This document shows, piece after piece, positions 7,767 through 14,640 of a stretch of 64,000 nucleotides of DNA. Made by a program: the position numbers and the translations under genes. Origin of the DNA: Eshraghiella sp051880035 (GTDB taxonomy: Bacteria > Bacillota > Clostridia > Lachnospirales > Lachnospiraceae); assembly GCA_051880035.1 (NCBI GenBank), contig JBJENE010000046.1:1-64000 (forward strand), read 5' to 3'. Under the pieces are notes generated by a model that was not told the DNA's origin, did no database searches, and was given only the letters and a program-made list of their open reading frames with translations. Each line of letters starts with the position of its first letter. Positions within the stretch are counted from its first letter, which is position 1.

Positions 7767-8468
7767 TCACTTTATAAATACGCAGACTGCACTCATATTA
7801 TCATTGCCCGCTTTAACCCGTTTTAAAACTTTGTTAAGCATCATTTCCATCCACTTTTGAGGCGTATCTGATTTCTGAAGATATTTCACCATTTCTTTTT
7901 CATATACATATTCCCAGAAGCCGTCTGAGCAAAGCAAAAAGGCATCTCCCGGCTCTATTTCAAAAGGTGCGAACTGACCGGGAATATTTATTTCAGAATC
8001 AAGACCAAGTGCTTTTGTAAGTCTGTTTCTGTCCTCATGGAAACGCATTTCTTTAGGAGATATTTCTCCCATGTCAACGCACAGCTGTGTTATTGAATGG
8101 TCTTTCGACTGCAAAAATATTTTCCCTTTTCTGAAATAGTACATCCTGCTGTCACCAACATTCAGATAATTAAATAAGTTATTTTTAATGAATGCGGCGA
8201 CAACAGTAGTTGCCATGTTTCCGATTCTGCCGTTATATACGGTTTTGTTAACTCCGTCTATAATCCGGTGCATAGTCTCGTCACTGACATCCGTAATGTT
8301 TGATGCAATATCAAGGACATAGTCCACTGCCATTTTGGAGGCAACTTCACCGCTGTCATGACCACCGAGGCCATCAGCAACCACAAAAGAATCCTCAGAA
8401 ATACCGATGCTGTCTTCATTATGAGGTCTTCCGCCCTTGTCCGTATATTTGCTGATAAAAAACTCCAT
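7767..8468 (-). CDS. PP2C family Ser/Thr protein phosphatase
   Basis: A soluble metal-dependent phosphatase of 233 residues that removes phosphate from Ser/Thr, here most likely reversing the kinase encoded about 2 kb upstream. PP2C motifs are complete: the N-terminal DKGGRPHNEDS (metal-binding Asp/Asn), VADGLGGHDSGEVAS, VGDSRMYYFR, SKDHSITQ, LLCSDGFWEYV and the C-terminal DNMSAVCVFIK. Length is that of the minimal prokaryotic Stp/PrpC type, with no membrane segment. It begins ten bases after the stop of the FHA-protease gene, with AAGGA as ribosome-binding site, so the two are one transcription unit. Confidence 0.95.
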   Translation of the reverse strand: MEFFISKYTDKGGRPHNEDSIGISEDSFVVADGLGGHDSGEVASKMAVDYVLDIASNITDVSDETMHRIIDGVNKTVYNGRIGNMATTVVAAFIKNNLFNYLNVGDSRMYYFRKGKIFLQSKDHSITQLCVDMGEISPKEMRFHEDRNRLTKALGLDSEINIPGQFAPFEIEPGDAFLLCSDGFWEYVYEKEMVKYLQKSDTPQKWMEMMLNKVLKRVKAGNDNMSAVCVFIK

Positions 8469-8478
8469 AAGCTAATCC

Positions 8479-9744
8479 TTATCCAACAACAAACTTGTTT
8501 TTATCGCTGCCCAGACTGAAAGTATCTCCTTTTTTAAGCTCAACCGGTGTATCCTTGTCAATCTTAAGGCCGTTACCGACATAAGTTCCGTATGTACTGC
8601 CCATGTCAGTCAATACTATTTTTCCGTTTTCCTTTACGAGCTGGCAATGAAGTCCTGACACGCCTTCTGTATCCAATGGAAATACTACTTTACATCTCTT
8701 AGGGTCTCTTCCGAATACCAGCTTATCCTTGAGGACGAAATCTTTATCTTTCAATTCTCCGCTTATACAGCTGATTACCGAAACCGAATCTGATACGGCT
8801 ACGGTTGGTGAAATTGGATCCGCTGCCACAGTTCTTCTGACATCGGAATCAGTATCGTGTCTTTCAGTTTTTTTTGCAGGTCTTTCATATAAAGCTTTTT
8901 TGCCCGGACCCATTAAACTTATAACAATCATTGCTGCCAAAGCCACATCCACTATTACAACAGCAGCAATAACAATTATTGCCTTTGCATTAACATCTGA
9001 AGTAAGGGTAAAAGGTACCTCATCAACATCAATCAGTCTTGTTACTTCATCAATACATACCGCATAATTGGTCCTATCGTAATTTTCATCTGTAATACTG
9101 AAGGTGTTGATACCTACAACCTCACCTTTGCTGTTTACAAGAGGTCCGCCTGAATTGCCGGAGGTAATTTCAAGGTCCAGCATATATACATCGGTTTCCT
9201 CAACCATTGTCTGCCTTGAAATCATACCGCTTGTAGTTACTATATCTTTCTTATCGTAGCGTTCAAAATCAGTTCCGACTGTTGCTCTTGCCGGATAACC
9301 GAGCGCATAAAAGGTTTCGCTTATATTATTATCAGAATATTTGCGAAGTTTTAAAGGTTTAACTTCCGTGGTAGGTTCAGGGAGACGAAGAACCGCTATA
9401 TCCTTGGCCTCACTGTATCGGTAAACCTGTGCTGTCATGTAGCGGTTAGCCGCTGCTGAGAAACATACTGTTACGCTTTGCGCTTTTTCTCCCGTGTTTT
9501 TATTATGTACCACATGGTAATTTGTTACGATATACTGTACCGGTTTTCCATTCTCACCTATGGCAAAGCCTGAACCGGAAGAGATAGCATCCGAAAAAAC
9601 CGACTGAATATATACAACTCCGTCTTTAGCCTCCGTATAGTCATCCGGCATCTTATTGTGCGGATATACCAGTATTAACATAAGTGCGGTAAACAGAACC
9701 AGTACAGCTCCCGCAGCAGGTACAAACCATTTTTTCTTAAACAT
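8479..9744 (-). CDS. Membrane-tethered trypsin-like serine protease with cytoplasmic FHA domain
   Basis: 421 residues in five parts: a membrane segment (about 8-27); a trypsin/HtrA-like protease domain (30-240) with the triad His77 (TNYHVVH), Asp115 (KDIAVL) and Ser198 (SGNSGGPLV); a second membrane segment (about 254-279); a basic linker; and a C-terminal FHA domain (about 330-420: LVFGRDPKRCKVVF, GVSGLHCQL, TDMGSTYGTYV). Two membrane passes put the protease outside and the FHA domain inside. There is no PDZ domain. Just before the FHA domain is SPTVAVS (312-318), nearly identical to the repeats in the neighbouring kinase, so it may be a phosphothreonine site. It is encoded between kinase and phosphatase. 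Substrate unknown. Confidence 0.92.
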   Translation of the reverse strand: MFKKKWFVPAAGAVLVLFTALMLILVYPHNKMPDDYTEAKDGVVYIQSVFSDAISSGSGFAIGENGKPVQYIVTNYHVVHNKNTGEKAQSVTVCFSAAANRYMTAQVYRYSEAKDIAVLRLPEPTTEVKPLKLRKYSDNNISETFYALGYPARATVGTDFERYDKKDIVTTSGMISRQTMVEETDVYMLDLEITSGNSGGPLVNSKGEVVGINTFSITDENYDRTNYAVCIDEVTRLIDVDEVPFTLTSDVNAKAIIVIAAVVIVDVALAAMIVISLMGPGKKALYERPAKKTERHDTDSDVRRTVAADPISPTVAVSDSVSVISCISGELKDKDFVLKDKLVFGRDPKRCKVVFPLDTEGVSGLHCQLVKENGKIVLTDMGSTYGTYVGNGLKIDKDTPVELKKGDTFSLGSDKNKFVVG

Positions 9745-9765
9745 ATTTTTTCCTCTCTTTCTGTG

Positions 9766-10054
9766 TTAATTATATAATTCACTGTTTAAATCCAGTTTAT
9801 TATCCCAGAGTTTAACTTTAATGCATTCCCCAGTTTCACCATCTTTCCACTGTCCGTTGGCGAACTCTCCAACATCTATGTTAACATAATACTCTGACCA
9901 GTCATAGGTATACGGTTCAACCACGGTATTTTCATTTACCGGAGGTTCAACTCAAATATGTGCCCTCATAATCAGAATCTTGGAAATTAAATAAATATGG
10001 TTCGTCTGTAACATTTTCTTCCGTCAAGGTTCATTTTGTTACCTTATGTTAGTT
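9766..10054 (-). pseudogene. Remnant of a gene 3' end between kinase and protease
   Basis: No intact gene fits this 314-base gap, yet coding-like sequence is visible in two minus-strand frames. One frame (from about 10027) reads LTEENVTDEPYLFNFQDSD and stops at TGA 9947-9949. The next frame continues from about 9946 as EPPVNENTVVEPYTYDWSEY and runs on to GEFANGQWKDGE before a TAA at 9766-9768. A stop also lies just upstream of the first segment. The phrase FANGQWKDG resembles the MORN-like repeats (YTGDWKNGK) at the end of the kinase, so it may be decayed kinase tail or a lost related gene. At least one frameshift is needed. Confidence 0.6.
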
Positions 10055-10058
10055 TTCA

Positions 10059-12323
10059 CTACAATGACAATTTATAATCCCATTCAGCTCCCTGCAATAA
10101 AGGTGTAACTCCTGTATTCGTAACCCAGTCTGTAGTATTATATTTTGCTTCAGTACGATCCGGAGTCGTAATCAATTCTCCGTTAAGGGTATACGAACTT
10201 CCTTCATAAAATAACTGGTAATATCGCGTGGATTCTCCCACAATCACACCGTTATTCCAGGTTCCCTTATATATCGTTACACATTCATGATTATCATAAG
10301 TACCTTCCACATATTTACTCCAATCCGTTGTATTCACGGTTGGAACGGTCTTGTAAGAAAAACAATGTCCGCTCACATGACTTCCCTTACCTGTAAGATA
10401 TCCGTTACTCCAGCTTCCTTTAATTATTGTATAATATATAAAATCTCCATTGTTGGTGGTGCTTATAAAATACCCATTACCATTAGGCTTGCCGTTCTTC
10501 CAGTCTCCGGTATATTTTCCATAATTACCGGATGCTGTGGCGCTGCTTCCACTGCCCGCATATACAGTACATTCTCTTGCCGTTACATAAGTTTCCGGTG
10601 CTGTAGTCGGAGCTTCCGTCGGCTTTTGAGTCGGCTTTTCTGTCGGTTTTTCTGTCGGTTTTTCCGTTGGTGCTTCCGTTGGTTTCTGGGTCGGCTTCTC
10701 AGTCGGTGCTTCCGTCGGCTTCTGCGTCGGTGCCTCCGTTGGCTTCTCGGTCTGATTTTCAATCGGAGACCGGGTTACATTCTCTGATGACACTTCTGCC
10801 TCAGATTCCGGAGCATCTGTTTTTTTCTCAGGCTTATCTTCTTTGTCTGTACCGTCCTCTTCGGATGTACCTCCCTCCGCTATGTCAACGGTATTTCCCT
10901 CACCGGATGGTTCGGTTTTCTCAGCCACCTGATTATTTCCTCCGTCATTTCCGACCGGTCTGTTTTTCTTAGTTCCGGCAGCAATCAGTGTAACCGCAAT
11001 TATTATAATTACAACTCCAACAAATGATGCAATGGAAATAATTCCTTTTTTACTTTTTATAAAATTTACTATAGGTAATATAGCTTTTTTCTTTTTATCA
11101 GCATCGTCTTTGGAATTATTTGTGATATCATTTTCAGATACCGCTACTGTTCCGGGGATTGAATCAGCATTTGAAACCGCTACCGTTCCGGGAATTGAAT
11201 CAGCATTTGAAACCGCTACCGTTCCCGGGATTGAATCAGCATTTGAAACTGCTACCGTTCCCGGGATATTTCCCGTTTCTGCCATGGTGTTTTGCGGCTC
11301 GGACATAACAGTCAGCGGAATGGCATTTTCTTCGGCTGCAATCAAGGGTTTTGCAGCTATTGTCACTTTGGACAAATCTGCCTTTAATTCCACTACCGAC
11401 TGGTATCTGTCAGCTGCTTTTACCGCAAGACATTTCTCCATAATGCTCCAGAGTTGTCCGTCTATGCCGAATTCTTCTGCCGTACCTATAGACGGTTCGT
11501 CTATTCTTTCCGTGGCATCATCCAGGGTCTTGCCGGTCAGGGCATAGTAGCATGTGGCTCCCAGGGCATATATATCCGTCCACGGACCTTGTTTTCCTTT
11601 TCTCTGGTACTGCTCAAGCGGCGCAAAACCCTGTTTAAGTATTACCGAAAGGCTTTTACTCTGTTCAGACACAACAAGTCTCGCCGCACCAAAGTCGATA
11701 AGTTTGATTCCGCCGTTATTTTCCACATAAATGTTATCCGGTGAAATATCCCTGTGAAGTACATTCATACTGTGTGTAATAAGTAATGCATCGGTAATTA
11801 CATTAAGAATACTCATTACACAGCCTTCGCTTATTTTTCCTCCGTTCTTACGGATATAAGCTTTTAAGTCCATTCCTTCCAGGAATTCCATTACATAATA
11901 CACCGTATTATTTTCAAAAAAGAATTCGTATACGCTTACGATATTCGGATTTCCGTTAAAACGCGAAACTGTCTTGGCCTCTTCAAAAAATTTATCCGCA
12001 CCCATCTTAAAGGTATCACTATGGCTTGCGTCAGATACCGAAACACCTGTTGTTCCGGTATCTCTGTGGGCTATTCCGTTAGGATAGTATTCCTTAATGG
12101 CAACAACCCTCTCATTTTTCATGTCATAGGCTTTATAGGTAACACCAAATCCGCCTTTACCCAGAACACATCCGATGCTGTATCTGTGTTTCAGGACGGT
12201 TCCGACAGGAAGTATTCCTATTTCAGGACGGTAATTTGATTTTTTATATCCGCATATTTCGCACGGCTCTTTTTTACAAGGTGAAAAGCAATTGTCACAT
12301 ATTTTCTTTCCTTTAATGTTCAT
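10059..12323 (-). CDS. Membrane Ser/Thr protein kinase with zinc ribbon, TVAVS repeats and MORN-like repeats
   Basis: 754 residues from ATG 12323 (RBS AGGAG). Parts in order: a Cys-rich zinc-ribbon-like start (C9, C12, C16, C21, C24); a Hanks-type kinase domain (about 45-318) with GKGGFG, Lys77 in VAIKEY, catalytic VLHRDISPDN (Asp192) and LIDFGAARL; four 12-residue repeats SIPGTVAVSNAD (352-396); a transmembrane helix (about 427-449); a long acidic then KPTEAPT-rich linker (450-575); and an extracellular C-terminal region with MORN-like repeats (YTGDWKNGKPNGNGYF, IKGSWSNGYLTGKG, YKGTWNNGVIVGE). It is membrane-anchored, with the kinase inside and the MORN repeats outside, and heads the protease and phosphatase genes. 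The outside ligand is unknown; no PASTA domains are present. Confidence 0.93.
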   Translation of the reverse strand: MNIKGKKICDNCFSPCKKEPCEICGYKKSNYRPEIGILPVGTVLKHRYSIGCVLGKGGFGVTYKAYDMKNERVVAIKEYYPNGIAHRDTGTTGVSVSDASHSDTFKMGADKFFEEAKTVSRFNGNPNIVSVYEFFFENNTVYYVMEFLEGMDLKAYIRKNGGKISEGCVMSILNVITDALLITHSMNVLHRDISPDNIYVENNGGIKLIDFGAARLVVSEQSKSLSVILKQGFAPLEQYQRKGKQGPWTDIYALGATCYYALTGKTLDDATERIDEPSIGTAEEFGIDGQLWSIMEKCLAVKAADRYQSVVELKADLSKVTIAAKPLIAAEENAIPLTVMSEPQNTMAETGNIPGTVAVSNADSIPGTVAVSNADSIPGTVAVSNADSIPGTVAVSENDITNNSKDDADKKKKAILPIVNFIKSKKGIISIASFVGVVIIIIAVTLIAAGTKKNRPVGNDGGNNQVAEKTEPSGEGNTVDIAEGGTSEEDGTDKEDKPEKKTDAPESEAEVSSENVTRSPIENQTEKPTEAPTQKPTEAPTEKPTQKPTEAPTEKPTEKPTEKPTQKPTEAPTTAPETYVTARECTVYAGSGSSATASGNYGKYTGDWKNGKPNGNGYFISTTNNGDFIYYTIIKGSWSNGYLTGKGSHVSGHCFSYKTVPTVNTTDWSKYVEGTYDNHECVTIYKGTWNNGVIVGESTRYYQLFYEGSSYTLNGELITTPDRTEAKYNTTDWVTNTGVTPLLQGAEWDYKLSL
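10590..10750 (-). repeat. Low-complexity repeat coding the kinase Lys-Pro-Thr linker
   Basis: Tandem 12-bp-based units code alternating EKPT, EAPT and QKPT (kinase residues about 525-575). Codon variation between units is low, so copy number is probably prone to slippage. It acts as an extended extracellular stalk in the kinase. Confidence 0.8.
11148..11283 (-). repeat. Four 36-bp tandem repeats coding IPGTVAVSNADS
   Basis: Nearly identical 36-bp units code the motif four times in the kinase juxtamembrane region. Unit-to-unit differences are mostly silent (for example GGGATT versus GGAATT), which suggests recent expansion with the peptide under selection. Confidence 0.85.
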
Positions 12324-12375
12324 TTTTTCTCCTTTCATGCAAAATACAATTTTAGCAGGCAGTTTGTCTTCGTAC

Positions 12376-12381
12376 ATTATA
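12376..12381 (-). promoter_or_regulatory. Extended -10 promoter for the kinase gene
   Basis: On the minus strand TGTTATAAT is a perfect -10 with the TGn extension. The -35 region 17 bp upstream (TATCAC) is weak, as is common for extended -10 promoters. The predicted leader is about 45 nt. Confidence 0.55.
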
Positions 12382-12439
12382 ACACATATAATTCATAAGT
12401 GATACATTTTTACAAAAAAATAACAATATTAGATATGAA

Positions 12440-12610
12440 CAAAGCGGACAAGTCCGCCTCTAACTCCTTAAATCCCTCAATCCTTGAGGGACTTGCTCCG
12501 CTTTGCGAGCCGAGCACGGTCAGCTTTAGCTGACATTTTCCCATCGTGCGAGTGCTCATCCTTAGCGGAGCGTTTTTTATTTAACAGGAATTTCCTGTTA
12601 AATAAAAAGG
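12440..12610. repeat. Structured intergenic element with nested hairpins
   Basis: This 328-base gap between the kinase start and the upstream gene's stop is dense in inverted repeats: GCGGAC/GTCCGC (12444-12457), CCCTCAA/TTGAGGG (12474-12490), GCTCCGC (12495-12501) with GCGGAGC (12565-12571), GAGCAC (12512-12517) with GTGCTC (12552-12557), and GTCAGC-TTTA-GCTGAC (12519-12534). GCACG (12514-12518) can instead pair with CGTGC (12545-12549), so two folds exclude each other. The right part (12535-12578) recurs at 21441-21484. Then comes a 16-bp perfect AT-rich stem (12574-12608), which can end transcription in either direction. No reading frame. Confidence 0.75.
12574..12608. terminator. Bidirectional AT-rich terminator hairpin
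   Basis: The arms TTTTTATTTAACAGGA and TCCTGTTAAATAAAAA pair perfectly over 16 bp around ATT, with T-runs on both sides. On the minus strand it lies about 45 bases past the stop of the upstream gene, behind a second hairpin GGCTTCG/CGAAGCC (about 12610-12640). Confidence 0.6.
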
Positions 12611-12651
12611 GCTTCGAACGCCGTGGCATCCGAAGCCTTCTATTGTTTAAC

Positions 12652-14403
12652 TTATTTTATATCAAATATCACATGGCAGCCTTTGTATTCATCAGGTAAA
12701 ATACTTTCTGCCGGATACATTGTTATTGTCTCTCCCTTAACCGGATATCCCTTCATTGTAAGGATAATATTTTCTGTCCCGCCCTTAAAATTAAATTCCG
12801 GCTCTTCGTTACTGTTGTTATATGTTCTTGCTTCACAGCTTTCCCGCATTATGGTAGTATCAAATATCTCAACAATACCGTCGTACAGATAATATTCCGT
12901 ATCCACTTCACTTAATTTATAATGATTAAGGTCTGCTTTCAGTGTAACATCCGTAGTCCCCACAATCTGACCTTCGTCATTAACTATTTCTCCTGATATT
13001 GTAGTATCAATTACAGGTATTTCCTGATTCTGCACATATGTATATTCTTCTTCAAATTCTTCCTTAAATGCATTATATTTTTCACCTGCCGATTTTTCAT
13101 CAGACGCTCCGGCAATTATATAGCAATTGCTCAAATCCGTTCCGTCATAAATCGATGAAAAACCTATTATGCAGTTATCCATCCGGGGATTATCCATCAT
13201 AACAAGAATATCTGTTAAGTATATATCCGTATATATGCCTTTTACGGCTTTAGGAATCTTGAGGATGTAATAACCATTATCGGTTTTAAGCAGTTCATTC
13301 TCGTCTGTCTGCACTTTGTTACCGTCAATATTTATTGAGCCGGAAAAATAGAAAGCTCTTTCCTCCTCTTCTCCCGCTTTACTCACAACAGTTCCGGAAA
13401 GAACGATATCGGATGTTCCGGTCATTTTGGCACTGTCACGGTCAAATTTATATGCAAGCCAGTGTTTTTTTATCTGTCCTGCCTGTAATTCCATAAAAAA
13501 CCGATTTTCAACCGTAACATAACAGCCCTTATACTTTTCAGGAAGAATACTTTCATCAGGGTAAAAAACAAGTACATCTGAAAGTGCAGGATATCCCTTC
13601 ATTGTAAGGATAATATCATCTGTCCCGCCCTTAAAATTAAATTCCGGCTCTTCGTTGCTGTTGTTATTTATTATTGCTTCACAGCTCTCCCGCATTATGG
13701 TAGTATCAAACATCTCAACGATTCCGTCATACACATAATGTTCCGTATCCGCTTCACTTAATTTATACTGATTAAGATCTGCTTTCAGTGTAACATCAGT
13801 CTCTCCTATAATCTGTCCTTCGTCATTGACTATTTCTCCAAGCATTGTCGTATCAATTACCATTCTCGAAAGATGGGAAAGCTGCTTGCGGACCTCTTCG
13901 ATGCTTTTTGCATAATCTTTATATCGTAAAGCTGCATCCTCCCCGGAATCAGTTCCTCCTATGATACAGTAATCCGTCATACTGCCATTATCATAATACG
14001 GAGAAAAACATATTGCGCAGTTTTCAGCATCCATATTTTTAAATATTACCGACATAATTATTCTGTCATATTTTTCATAAATCCCTTCTGTCTCCACCGT
14101 GCAGACAATTGAACAATCTCCGTTACCGGTTTCAGAAACCATGGCATTATCAAGCTTAGATTTGATATTTCCTATTGTTACCGTTCCGGTAAAAAATCTG
14201 TTGCTGCCGGTCTTGTCTGTCTTACCGTCAATTGCAAGCTTAACGGTACCGGTGCATTCGCCTGTATAACAGTCAAATATGTAACCATCACTATTCAGGC
14301 TTATTTTCCGGGAAATATTGGATTTGACAATAAAGAAAATCCCAACCATAAGCAGAATTACCGTTGCCGCAATAATAATTATTAGACTTTTTCTTTTTTT
14401 CAT
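12652..14403 (-). CDS. Membrane-anchored protein made of two tandem ~280-residue repeats, unknown function
   Basis: 583 residues with a single N-terminal membrane anchor (about 6-27, LIIIIAATVILLMVGIFFIV); the rest is probably extracytoplasmic. The whole protein is a tandem duplication: residues about 33-298 align with about 312-583. The last third of each copy is almost identical (183-298 and 465-583, for example ESCEA, NNSNEEPEFNFKGG, IILTMKGYP), while the first parts have diverged, which suggests gene conversion. Each half is rich in beta-type sequence with spaced Cys pairs. I do not recognise the family. It lies upstream of the kinase in the same direction, behind its own promoter and a candidate attenuator, so a link to the signalling island is plausible but unproven. 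The RBS is AAGGAG. Confidence 0.85.
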   Translation of the reverse strand: MKKRKSLIIIIAATVILLMVGIFFIVKSNISRKISLNSDGYIFDCYTGECTGTVKLAIDGKTDKTGSNRFFTGTVTIGNIKSKLDNAMVSETGNGDCSIVCTVETEGIYEKYDRIIMSVIFKNMDAENCAICFSPYYDNGSMTDYCIIGGTDSGEDAALRYKDYAKSIEEVRKQLSHLSRMVIDTTMLGEIVNDEGQIIGETDVTLKADLNQYKLSEADTEHYVYDGIVEMFDTTIMRESCEAIINNNSNEEPEFNFKGGTDDIILTMKGYPALSDVLVFYPDESILPEKYKGCYVTVENRFFMELQAGQIKKHWLAYKFDRDSAKMTGTSDIVLSGTVVSKAGEEEERAFYFSGSINIDGNKVQTDENELLKTDNGYYILKIPKAVKGIYTDIYLTDILVMMDNPRMDNCIIGFSSIYDGTDLSNCYIIAGASDEKSAGEKYNAFKEEFEEEYTYVQNQEIPVIDTTISGEIVNDEGQIVGTTDVTLKADLNHYKLSEVDTEYYLYDGIVEIFDTTIMRESCEARTYNNSNEEPEFNFKGGTENIILTMKGYPVKGETITMYPAESILPDEYKGCHVIFDIK

Positions 14404-14440
14404 AATTGTATACTCCTTACCCTTACATTATTAATTTAGT

Positions 14441-14477
14441 AAAAAAAACGGTCATGATATACAGATATCAGAACCGT
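14441..14477 (-). promoter_or_regulatory. Candidate transcription attenuator before the duplicated membrane protein
   Basis: ACGGTCATGATAT (14448-14460) and ATATCAGAACCGT (14465-14477) pair over 13 positions with one mismatch and one wobble around a four-base loop. On the minus strand the stem is followed by eight T (14441-14448). It lies between a promoter (14537-14565) and the start codon (14403). A second stem TATAATTT/AAATTATA (14493-14520) lies between promoter and terminator. Confidence 0.55.
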
Positions 14478-14536
14478 AGCTTTATCTTTTAATATAATTT
14501 AACAGCCCCTCAAAATTATATACCCTGCTAAAAGAA

Positions 14537-14565
14537 AGTATAGTTCTCTTTAAATATTTAGTCAA
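14537..14565 (-). promoter_or_regulatory. Promoter for the duplicated membrane-protein gene
   Basis: Minus strand -35 TTGACT (14560-14565), 17-bp spacer, -10 TATACT (14537-14542). The start site would be near 14530, giving a leader of about 127 nt. Confidence 0.6.
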
Positions 14566-14604
14566 TATTTTTCTATGGTCACGCCAACCAATCCCCAAAA
14601 GAAA

Positions 14605-14630
14605 TACCGGCAGAATGTCTTTCTGCCGGC
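14605..14630 (-). terminator. Terminator hairpin after the SleB-like gene
   Basis: CCGGCAGAA (14607-14615) pairs with TTCTGCCGG (14621-14629). On the minus strand it is followed by TATTTCTTTT, a moderate U-rich tail, eleven bases past the stop codon. Confidence 0.6.
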
Positions 14631-14640
14631 ACCATTATCT

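Noticed and set aside
14465..14535. Part of a c-di-GMP-I riboswitch, from the string AAAGCTACGG
   Set aside because: The other conserved elements of that aptamer (GGGCAAACC and the tetraloop receptor) are missing; the match is too short.
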